From: an uncultured Actinomycetes bacterium
GTDB lineage: Bacteria > Actinomycetota > Actinomycetes > Nanopelagicales > Nanopelagicaceae
DNA: 5,226 nt
Assembly (NCBI GenBank): GCA_903844585.1
Contig: CAIMUD010000111.1
Span: forward strand, 1 to 5,226
Direction: 5' to 3'
Shown one piece after another: positions 1 through 5,226 of the stretch. The notes beneath the pieces were generated by a model. It was not told where the DNA came from, ran no database searches, and was given only the letters and a program-made list of their open reading frames with translations. How positions within the stretch are numbered: the first letter of the stretch is position 1; every line of letters begins with the position of its first letter. A program made the position numbers and the translations under genes.

Positions 1-383
1 AATTCCCTTTCGGCAAAAGATGCCATGACATCGTCTGCTTCGTAATCATCAACGCCAACTATTGCAATACCAAATGCGTCTAAGATATCCATCAAGATTG
101 GAATCTGTGGAGCCAATAAATCAGGTTCTTCTTCTTCACCCTCTTCATCAATTCGATTCGCCTTGTAATCTGGAAACAATTCAACTCTCCATGAAGGTCG
201 CCAGTCTCCTTCAATGCAGGCCACCAATCGATTGGGTTGATAGGTAGTTATCAAACGAGCACTCATATCTAGATAACCTCGTATGGCATTTACGGGAGTT
301 CCATCAGGGCTCAGAAGAGAATCAGGCATCCCGTAAAATGCCCGGTACCAAAGAGATGCTGAGTCCAATAACATCAAACTCAT
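1..383 (-). CDS. fenA: 5'-3' exonuclease / flap endonuclease, N-terminal part (cut by left edge)
   Basis: Only the first 127 codons are present; the gene runs off the left edge. The product is a stand-alone PolA-type 5' nuclease domain, which removes 5' flaps and RNA/DNA ends during Okazaki-fragment maturation and excision repair. Visible motifs are the N-terminal metal-binding Asp (D7 in LLDSASLWYRAFYG), R14 just after it, D60 in CIEGD, the helical-arch basic motif DYKANR (72-77) and the metal-binding acidic cluster YEADD (114-118, with E115, D117 and D118). All expected catalytic positions in the visible part are intact. An acidic stretch (79-88, DEEGEEEEPD) lies just after the arch motif, where actinobacterial relatives also carry a variable acidic loop. 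The ATG overlaps the helY stop as ATGA, indicating translational coupling. Mycobacteria encode such a protein (FenA, Rv2090 type) beside helY, which supports the assignment. It is not full PolA as far as visible, but the polymerase part cannot be formally excluded because the 3' end is missing. Confidence 0.9.
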   Translation of the reverse strand, partial: MSLMLLDSASLWYRAFYGMPDSLLSPDGTPVNAIRGYLDMSARLITTYQPNRLVACIEGDWRPSWRVELFPDYKANRIDEEGEEEEPDLLAPQIPILMDILDAFGIAIVGVDDYEADDVMASFAERE

Positions 384-2764
384 ATATCCCCCAAAAGATA
401 AGTAACCACACCTCGATCAATTAATTTAACAGCTTGTCTGCATTTTTTATTAAGATCCGGAGAAGCATTTGCTATTTGCCCTAGAAGATCAACTAGTTGT
501 TTAGTTGAACGGACAAAATCGCCCACGGACATATCGGACCCCTTGAGTACCTGATTAAGGGAAGATCCATTTGCCCATCGGAAAATCATGTAACAAAAAC
601 CAAAATCAGGAGATCTTTGAGTTTTGACACCAACTTCTAATTCAAGCTCCTCTAGTTCTGCCCAAACTCGAGTAATGGAGGCCAAAACTTGCGCAACAGA
701 ATCATTAGGAATTTTTGGAGATAAATCCTCCTGGCTACGAGATTCGAAAATCATTGCAGAGGCAACGCTTACCAATTCGGCGGGATTGAGTTCTACGAGC
801 AATTCTCTGCGAATACTTTCCGTCAGCAAAAGGTCAGATTCTGCGTATATTTTTGAAAGAATATGCCCTTGAGGTAGCAATTTTTCGCCTTCAATATAAC
901 CCAGCAGGGTTAATACATGACATATTTTGTCAAAAGTTTTCGCGATTACGTGAGTACGGTTCATAACTCGGTTATTTAAACCTTCATTTTCTCGGATCAA
1001 TCGATCAGATCGTTCGGCAAAGCGAGCGTGAGCTTCACGATCATTACAAGAGTGGCAAGGATGATTTTTCATTGCTTTTCGTAGACCATCAATTTCTGAT
1101 TCCATATGAATACGTTGTTTGTTATCGAAGGTTTTCTTTCCTCCTCGTTTGCTCAAAAATCCCTCTAACTCCTTTATTCCTCTACGAAAACTGGCATACT
1201 CCGTGAAATTTCCTAAATGACAACCTGCTTGATCGAGTAATTCATCAATTGCTATTTGATTGCGTTTCTGCTGTTTTACTAACCCAACAACTGCTCTATC
1301 TGCTTGAAATTGGGCAAAAGATGACTCAAGTGAACCTCTTGCTCGTTCACGGCCAAATCGTGAAATTAAATTAACAGCCATGTTATATGTGGGCGAAAAC
1401 GAAGACCGCAGTGGATACGTACGAGTTGACGCCAAACCTGCAGCCGTTGACGAATCAATACTGGGCGACCATTGGATAACGGCATTACCTTCTATATCGA
1501 TTCCACGACGACCCGCTCGTCCTGTTAACTGAGTGAACTCCCCCGGAGTAATCGGAACGTGCGCTTCTCCGTTGTACTTAACCAGCTTCTCAAGAACTAC
1601 AGTTTTTGCTGGCATATTGATTCCAAGAGCTAATGTTTCTGTTGCAAACACCGCTTTAACTAGACCTCGTTGAAACAAATCCTCAACTGCCGATTTGAAA
1701 CTGGGAAGTAATCCGGCATGATGCGCTGCTATTCCACGTTCAAGAGCGGCAAGCCAATCAGAGTGTCCAAGTATTTCCAAATCCTCTTGGGCTAGATTTT
1801 GTGTATATCGATTTGCAGTTTCTAATATTTCTTTACGCTCTTCAGCGTTTGTCAGTCGCAACCCGGCCTGCAAGCATTGCTTTACAGCAGCGTCACACCC
1901 GATTCTGGAAAAAATAAATGTAATAGCGGGTAATAACGCCATACGATCAAGTTTTTCTATGATTTCCGCGCGAGATAACTTATTCGAATCATCCACCCAT
2001 CTAGATGAACGATTACCACGGTGGCGTACTTTGCGCAATGCTTCATTTTCTAACTTGAGAATCTCACCATTGATTTGTCCTGGTTTTGTGAATAGATCAA
2101 CTAGTTTATTTCCAATGAGAACATGTTGGTATAGAGGAATTGGTCTTACTTCACTAACAATTACATCGATAGTTCCTCGAACTTCACCCAACCATTCACC
2201 AAATTCTTCTGCGTTGGAAACAGTGGCCGAGAGTGAAATGACTTGAACGCTCTCCATTAAATGGATAAGAACTTCCTCCCAAACTGCGCCTCTAAACTTG
2301 TCTGCCAGATAATGAACCTCGTCCATGACCACTGAACCCAAATTTATTAGCGTGCTTGAACCTTGATACAACATATTTCTCAATACTTCAGTGGTCATTA
2401 CCAATATAGGAGCCTCGCTATTAATATTGGTATCTCCAGTTAATAAACCAACGTTTTCGCTTCCAAATCGCTCCACAAACTCCTGAAATTTTTGATTTGA
2501 TAAAGCCTTGATAGGAGTTGTATAAAAACACTTCTTCCCGTGCTGTAGTGCTAGATAAGCTGCGAATTCTCCAACTACAGTTTTACCTGCGCCAGTTGGT
2601 GCCGCCACCAAAACTCCATGACCAACTTCGACGCTATTGCATGCTGCAATTTGAAAATCATCAAAGCCAAAATCGAAAGAATCTATAAATTGTTGTGTCA
2701 GCGGGTGTGAGGAGCGTTTTTTGGCAGAAGCGAACTTTTCTGCAGGTGCAACTATTTTCTCCAT
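380..2764 (-). CDS. helY: Ski2/Mtr4-like DExH-box helicase HelY
   Basis: This superfamily 2 ATP-dependent helicase belongs to the Ski2/Mtr4 group and is related to M. tuberculosis HelY; its natural substrate is presumed to be RNA. From the ATG at 2764 it has 794 residues. A GTG at 2788 would add eight residues (MRGRCWAN) but has only a distant GGAG, and the ATG matches the usual short lead-in before the first motif. Motifs in order are the Q-motif region (FDDFQ, 34-38), Walker A APTGAGKT (55-62), TTPIKALS (82-89), TGD (110-112), the DEVH box (148-151), SAT (179-181), FIFSR (283-287), the motif V region LGINMPAKT (380-388) and motif VI QLTGRAGRRG (412-421). After these come the ratchet region, a charged helical arch-like insert (about 470-620) with a CHSC motif (570-573), and a C-terminal DSHCT-type domain (about 625-794). 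It is shorter than mycobacterial HelY (about 900 residues), but no core motif is missing. The start overlaps the kinase gene by 13 bp and the stop overlaps the exonuclease ATG. Identity is firm; the cellular role is inferred. Confidence 0.93.
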   Translation of the reverse strand: MEKIVAPAEKFASAKKRSSHPLTQQFIDSFDFGFDDFQIAACNSVEVGHGVLVAAPTGAGKTVVGEFAAYLALQHGKKCFYTTPIKALSNQKFQEFVERFGSENVGLLTGDTNINSEAPILVMTTEVLRNMLYQGSSTLINLGSVVMDEVHYLADKFRGAVWEEVLIHLMESVQVISLSATVSNAEEFGEWLGEVRGTIDVIVSEVRPIPLYQHVLIGNKLVDLFTKPGQINGEILKLENEALRKVRHRGNRSSRWVDDSNKLSRAEIIEKLDRMALLPAITFIFSRIGCDAAVKQCLQAGLRLTNAEERKEILETANRYTQNLAQEDLEILGHSDWLAALERGIAAHHAGLLPSFKSAVEDLFQRGLVKAVFATETLALGINMPAKTVVLEKLVKYNGEAHVPITPGEFTQLTGRAGRRGIDIEGNAVIQWSPSIDSSTAAGLASTRTYPLRSSFSPTYNMAVNLISRFGRERARGSLESSFAQFQADRAVVGLVKQQKRNQIAIDELLDQAGCHLGNFTEYASFRRGIKELEGFLSKRGGKKTFDNKQRIHMESEIDGLRKAMKNHPCHSCNDREAHARFAERSDRLIRENEGLNNRVMNRTHVIAKTFDKICHVLTLLGYIEGEKLLPQGHILSKIYAESDLLLTESIRRELLVELNPAELVSVASAMIFESRSQEDLSPKIPNDSVAQVLASITRVWAELEELELEVGVKTQRSPDFGFCYMIFRWANGSSLNQVLKGSDMSVGDFVRSTKQLVDLLGQIANASPDLNKKCRQAVKLIDRGVVTYLLGDI
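387..392 (-). promoter_or_regulatory. Candidate Shine-Dalgarno for the exonuclease gene
   Basis: The minus-strand sequence GGGGGA lies three bases before the ATG at 383-381, inside the last codons of helY. The spacing is short for a strong ribosome-binding site. Reinitiation by ribosomes finishing helY at the overlapping ATGA is probably at least as important. It supports ATG 383 over the next in-frame ATG (codon 4). Confidence 0.4.
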
Positions 2765-3639
2765 GTTAGCCCAGCATCGGCCACGCACTCAGCACTAATT
2801 GGCAGTGCTCCTATTCTTTCACCATCGGCATAAGCAATGGCATCAGAACTAATATGTATCTTTTTTGTTCGATAAATCTCTACTTCCGGATGGTGAATGT
2901 GCATACCTGAATATACTTTTGGAAAAACACGAATAAATTCAAGTTTCGAAATTGGATTCAAAACCATCACATCAAATAAACCATCTGAAAGGGATGCATG
3001 AGGACAAACCTGCATTCCTCCCCCATAGCTAGAACCATTACCTACTGCAATGAGCATTGCTTGGGTACTTATCGTTCGATCATCTAATTCAATGTCAAAA
3101 TGTGATGGCTTAAACAACGGTAATTCTAAAGCTATAGCTACATTATATTTCGCAGGACCTTTCGGCCATTTCATCGTATTCGCTTTTTCGTTTACTGTTG
3201 AGTCAAAACCCGAAGATAAAACTGCGCCAAACCATTCTCCATCAACTAAGCCTAGATCAATTGGTGTTGGCAACATTGTTGTTACTTGGTCTAGTTGTTG
3301 TTCGATCAAATCTCGTGACCAGCCAAGTGCCCGTGCGAAATCATTACCTGTGCCAGCCGGAATGATTGCAAAGGCTACATCTAAAGGCACAACTGCTTGG
3401 AGTACCAAATGAGCTAAACCATCTCCCCCAACAGAAATAACTCCGGGAGTATCTGGATTATTTTCCAGAAATTTCTGCAAATCCATCAGAACATTTGCGG
3501 CAGATATCCCACTAATTATTTGGTAGTTGAGATCGTGCCTAGAGAAATAGCCTGCGACTTTTTTACCTACTTCTGCACCGGTGCCCTGACCTGCGCTTGG
3601 ATTTACAACTATTGCCCATCGCAGATCAGGCACGATCAT
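2752..3639 (-). CDS. Diacylglycerol kinase-family lipid kinase
   Basis: This is a cytoplasmic or membrane-surface lipid kinase of the DAGK catalytic family (DgkB/YegS/sphingosine kinase type), expected to transfer phosphate from ATP to diacylglycerol or a similar lipid alcohol. From the ATG at 3639 it has 295 residues, near the family norm. A GTG at 3690 and an ATG at 3666 lie upstream in frame but would lengthen the overlap with tatC and lack a ribosome-binding site; the chosen start leads directly into the first strand, WAIVVNPSAGQGTG (7-20). Further motifs are the nucleotide-binding GGDG (71-74), PAGTGNDFARALG (94-106), the C-terminal-domain SSGFDS (142-147), VGNGSSYGGGMQ (199-210), the LSDGLFDV turn (217-224) and YADGE (270-274). 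The usual Thr after GGDG is Leu here. There are no membrane segments. The gene overlaps tatC by 14 bp and helY by 13 bp, so it is probably cotranslated with both. The exact lipid substrate cannot be read from the sequence, and ceramide-like or undecaprenol-like substrates are not excluded. Confidence 0.9.
   Translation of the reverse strand: MIVPDLRWAIVVNPSAGQGTGAEVGKKVAGYFSRHDLNYQIISGISAANVLMDLQKFLENNPDTPGVISVGGDGLAHLVLQAVVPLDVAFAIIPAGTGNDFARALGWSRDLIEQQLDQVTTMLPTPIDLGLVDGEWFGAVLSSGFDSTVNEKANTMKWPKGPAKYNVAIALELPLFKPSHFDIELDDRTISTQAMLIAVGNGSSYGGGMQVCPHASLSDGLFDVMVLNPISKLEFIRVFPKVYSGMHIHHPEVEIYRTKKIHISSDAIAYADGERIGALPISAECVADAGLTWRK
2791..2809 (-). repeat. Small inverted repeat ahead of the helY start
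   Basis: This is a perfect 6-bp inverted repeat with a 7-base loop (AGCACT/AGTGCT) in the last part of the kinase gene, 26 bases upstream of the helY ATG. In the transcript it would pair part of a GGAGC purine stretch. The stem is short and only half G/C, so it may be chance; a role in helY translation is speculative. Confidence 0.25.
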
Positions 3640-4399
3640 AATTCTTTCTATCGCGTCTCTTATCATTGAATAAACAGAAAAGACCAGCACCTAGATAAAG
3701 AAAAATAAGAGGAATAGCTAGTAACGACATCGTTAGCGGATCGGCTGTGGGAGTAAATGCTGCGGTGAACAGTACGATGGAAAAAATCCAAATTCGCCAG
3801 GGTTTCAAAATTGTTGATCCTCTGAGAAACCCAATTAAATTCAAACTAATGAGGAATACCGGTAATTCGAAAGCGATTCCGAAGAGCAAAATCACTCTGA
3901 GAACAAAATCTAAATAATCGTCGAACTTAATAAGGTTATTGAGTGCATCCGGTGTGAATCCGAAAAGTACCTTTACCGCCGCCGGTAAAACTGAATAACC
4001 CAAATACGCTCCAGCGGCAAAAAATGGTGTTGCTGCTATGACGAAAAAGATAGAGTTGCGTTTTTCCTTCTTGTGCAAACCCGGGGCAATAAATGCCCAC
4101 AATTGAAAAAGCCACACTGGTGCTGCCAGAATTATCCCCGTCAGAAATGCGACTTTCACCTGCAGATTCAGAGGGCCAAGCACTCCGTTTATATATAACG
4201 ATCCACAGTATTGATTTCCCAATTCTTGCGCTTTGCGTAAATCACACACAGGGCTTGCAAGTTCCACGATAATATCGTTATAAAAATACCAGCCAAGTGC
4301 GGCCGCGATAAGAATTGCACATGCGCTTCGAATAATCCTTTTACGTAATTCACGTAGATGATCAAACAGGGGCATGCGACCACCAGTTGAGGTCGGCAT
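3626..4399 (-). CDS. tatC: Sec-independent protein translocase subunit TatC
   Basis: TatC is the membrane core and signal-peptide receptor of the twin-arginine translocase, which exports folded proteins across the cytoplasmic membrane. The 257-residue protein has the N-terminal signature MPLFDHLRELRKR (9-21), the cytoplasmic loop signature FIAPGLHKKEKR (103-114) with the receptor-type Glu at 112, the buried membrane Glu in FELPVF (E178) and the late FTPTADPLT motif (215-223). Six hydrophobic segments can be placed at about 23-40, 82-102, 117-138, 164-189, 202-216 and 224-244, as expected for TatC. The first extracytoplasmic loop has two cysteines, C52 and C65. The ATG is 4 bp past the tatA stop with a good GAGAAG ribosome-binding site; the stop overlaps the following kinase gene. 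The tail is short and basic (DKRRDRK), on the cytoplasmic side. Identification is secure. Confidence 0.97.
   Translation of the reverse strand: MPTSTGGRMPLFDHLRELRKRIIRSACAILIAAALGWYFYNDIIVELASPVCDLRKAQELGNQYCGSLYINGVLGPLNLQVKVAFLTGIILAAPVWLFQLWAFIAPGLHKKEKRNSIFFVIAATPFFAAGAYLGYSVLPAAVKVLFGFTPDALNNLIKFDDYLDFVLRVILLFGIAFELPVFLISLNLIGFLRGSTILKPWRIWIFSIVLFTAAFTPTADPLTMSLLAIPLIFLYLGAGLFCLFNDKRRDRKNYDRA
3643..3649 (-). promoter_or_regulatory. Weak ribosome-binding site for the lipid kinase
   Basis: The minus-strand purine run AGAAAGA lies three bases before the ATG at 3639. It is a weak Shine-Dalgarno match but the only one near any candidate start, and it favours ATG 3639 over GTG 3690 or ATG 3666. 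It lies within the last codons of tatC, so coupling to tatC translation is likely. Confidence 0.35.
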
Positions 4400-4403
4400 A
4401 TTG

Positions 4404-4589
4404 TTACTTCTCAGATGACTCGTCGTTATCTGATTTCTTATCGTCTTGCTTCATTTCCTTTATTTCGCTCTTGAAAATTCGTAAACTTTTTCCTAGCGAA
4501 CGAGCAGAATCAGGTAGGCGTTTTGCACCGAAGAGAACTAAAACAACCAGCAACAAAATAAGGATATGGCTTGGTTCGCGCAAAAACAT
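4404..4589 (-). CDS. tatA: Twin-arginine translocase subunit TatA
   Basis: TatA is the small pore-forming or membrane-thinning subunit of the Tat export system and works with TatC. It has 61 residues: a single hydrophobic membrane helix (about 8-20), the FG hinge (20-21), the LP pair (25-26) that begins the amphipathic helix [19 protein letters not shown] (28-46), and a highly charged tail rich in Lys, Asp, Glu and Ser (47-61). The hinge and amphipathic helix strongly resemble actinobacterial TatA proteins. The length is slightly short for the family because the tail is brief. The ATG is preceded by an AGAGAG purine run. It lies 76 bp downstream of pafC and 4 bp upstream of tatC, the standard actinobacterial order. 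No tatB is present here; in many actinobacteria tatB lies elsewhere, so its absence from the window says nothing firm about the whole system. Confidence 0.95.
   Translation of the reverse strand: MFLREPSHILILLLVVLVLFGAKRLPDSARSLGKSLRIFKSEIKEMKQDDKKSDNDESSEK
4407..4412 (-). promoter_or_regulatory. Ribosome-binding site for tatC
   Basis: The minus-strand GAGAAG ends seven bases before the tatC ATG (4399-4397). It lies within the last codons of tatA and is the clearest Shine-Dalgarno match in the window. It confirms the tatC start. Confidence 0.6.
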
Positions 4590-4598
4590 GATTACTCG

Positions 4599-4604
4599 CT
4601 CTCT
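4599..4604 (-). promoter_or_regulatory. Ribosome-binding site for tatA
   Basis: The minus-strand AGAGAG lies nine bases before the tatA ATG. It is a moderate purine-rich match at acceptable spacing and lies in the 76-bp gap between pafC and tatA. Confidence 0.45.
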
Positions 4605-4665
4605 GAATGTATGACTATGAGCGCAACTTTATCCCAATAAGGGTCTGAACGCCTAGCCCATTGCC

Positions 4666-5226
4666 CTAAAGGTATAAATTAAGTGCGTTCTGGGCTCTGT
4701 TGGCAATCAGGTTACGAATTTCTAAAGGTTGGGTTACTGCTGCCGTGCCTTGAAAGCTAGATATAGTTCTAACAATCCATTCCGAATTAAAGGCTTTAAT
4801 TTGCAGTTGATTTCCGGACTGTGCATGCAAGAGATCTTTATTATTGAACGTTTCTGCAATTTTACGCAAATTTGAAAGCACTCTTATGGATACATCAATC
4901 CAACTATCATTTGGTTTTTCTTGCCGATTACTGATGTCTAAGAATTTTTGATTTACATCTGCCTCCACAATACGATCCAAACGAAATACCCTAAAATCTT
5001 GCGAAAGCTGACAAAAAGAATATACATACTCATGAGTTGCTTCATAAGAAAATGACAAAGGGATAATGTCTCGTATTGAAATTTCATCTCGTGAAAAAGA
5101 GTGATAGGAGATCTTCAAACTTTCATTATTTTTCATCGCAGAATAAATCATTTCTCTTAAACTTGCTGAAACCCCTGCCTTCACAACTGTAGGTGCGATG
5201 ATTTCAGACTTTATCGACAATCTGGA
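4666..5226 (-). CDS. pafC: PafC-like WYL-domain transcriptional regulator, C-terminal part (cut by right edge)
   Basis: The reading frame is open to the right edge, so 186 C-terminal residues are visible and the start is missing; the apparent start at 5220 is a TTG inside the gene, not a real one. With PafB, PafC activates DNA-damage genes independently of LexA in mycobacteria, and its WYL domains are thought to sense single-stranded DNA. The visible part has a WYL domain (about residues 36-91 of this fragment), including SLKISYHSF, the IRDIIPLSF strand and the hallmark RVFRLDRI (79-86). It is followed by a C-terminal extension of the WCX type (about 107-186) ending in the helix NRAQNALNLYL. 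The winged-helix DNA-binding part would lie outside the window. At the WYL triad position I read E-Y-V (66-68), so the motif is degenerate. Family membership is well supported by RVFRLDRI and by position directly upstream of tatA. Calling it PafC rather than PafB or a PafB-PafC fusion rests on gene order. Confidence 0.8.
   Translation of the reverse strand, partial: SRLSIKSEIIAPTVVKAGVSASLREMIYSAMKNNESLKISYHSFSRDEISIRDIIPLSFSYEATHEYVYSFCQLSQDFRVFRLDRIVEADVNQKFLDISNRQEKPNDSWIDVSIRVLSNLRKIAETFNNKDLLHAQSGNQLQIKAFNSEWIVRTISSFQGTAAVTQPLEIRNLIANRAQNALNLYL

Noticed and set aside
62..247. Plus-strand open frame of 61 codons
   Set aside because: It is antisense to the exonuclease gene, whose catalytic motifs fix the minus-strand frame; no family resemblance.
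624..872. Plus-strand open frame of 82 codons
   Set aside because: Antisense to the C-terminal domain of helY; low-complexity Ser-rich translation typical of a shadow frame.
1959..2246. Plus-strand open frame of 95 codons
   Set aside because: Antisense to the helicase core of helY between motifs III and IV; no recognisable protein features.
2253..2265. Short palindrome (TCCATT-A-AATGGA) resembling an operator
   Set aside because: Lies inside the helY helicase core, far from any promoter; explained by coding sequence.
3050..3412. Plus-strand open frame of 120 codons
   Set aside because: Lies wholly opposite the lipid kinase, which has clear family motifs across this whole stretch.
3972..3989. 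Perfect 7-bp inverted repeat with a 4-base loop (TTTACCG/CGGTAAA)
   Set aside because: Inside tatC coding for Leu-Pro-Ala-Ala-Val-Lys, with no following T tract and no gene end nearby; most likely chance, not a terminator.
4189..4383. Minus-strand open frame of 64 codons in another frame of tatC
   Set aside because: Overlaps the conserved N-terminal TatC coding region out of frame; no independent start signal or homology apparent.
4387..4614. Plus-strand open frame of 75 codons across tatA
   Set aside because: Antisense to tatA, whose hinge and amphipathic helix are unmistakable.
4590..4665. Possible tatA promoter or pafC terminator in the 76-bp gap
   Set aside because: I found no -35/-10 pair with acceptable spacing and no G/C-rich hairpin with a T run; only a weak TTAT/ATAA inverted repeat and a purine-rich ribosome-binding site. 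A promoter is possible but not supportable by eye.

Overview
The window is a compact, single-direction block of six genes, all on the minus strand, from a low-G+C actinobacterium. In transcription order (right to left) they are: the C-terminal part of pafC, tatA, tatC, a diacylglycerol/sphingosine-type lipid kinase, the Ski2-like helicase helY, and the N-terminal part of a stand-alone 5'-3' exonuclease/flap endonuclease of the mycobacterial FenA type. The first and last genes are cut by the window edges. The order pafC-tatA-tatC-helY-(fenA) is the conserved actinobacterial neighbourhood downstream of the proteasome/Pup genes, so the host is very probably an actinobacterium. Hand counts over a few lines give roughly 38-47% G+C, which is low for that phylum. 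Together with the very tight gene packing this suggests a streamlined freshwater lineage (acI/Nanopelagicales type). That lineage placement is an inference from composition and synteny only.

Layout: pafC (right edge to 4666) ends 76 bp before tatA (4589-4404). tatC (4399-3626) begins 4 bp after tatA. The lipid kinase (3639-2752) overlaps the end of tatC by 14 bp, helY (2764-380) overlaps the end of the kinase by 13 bp, and the exonuclease (383 to the left edge) overlaps helY through an ATGA. From tatA onward the genes look like one translationally coupled operon. No non-coding stretch exceeds 76 bp, and I see no RNA gene, mobile element, CRISPR array or terminator.

Functionally the block interleaves three themes. 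PafC is half of the PafB/PafC regulator, which controls the LexA-independent DNA-damage response in mycobacteria. TatA and TatC form a minimal two-component twin-arginine translocase. The kinase is a lipid-phosphorylating enzyme, and HelY and FenA act on nucleic acids. I did not find a previously undescribed system. The points worth a second look are modest: departures from consensus in the PafC WYL triad and the lipid-kinase GGDGT motif, a Cys/His cluster in HelY, a cysteine pair in TatC, and the chain of overlapping starts linking lipid, export and DNA-repair genes.
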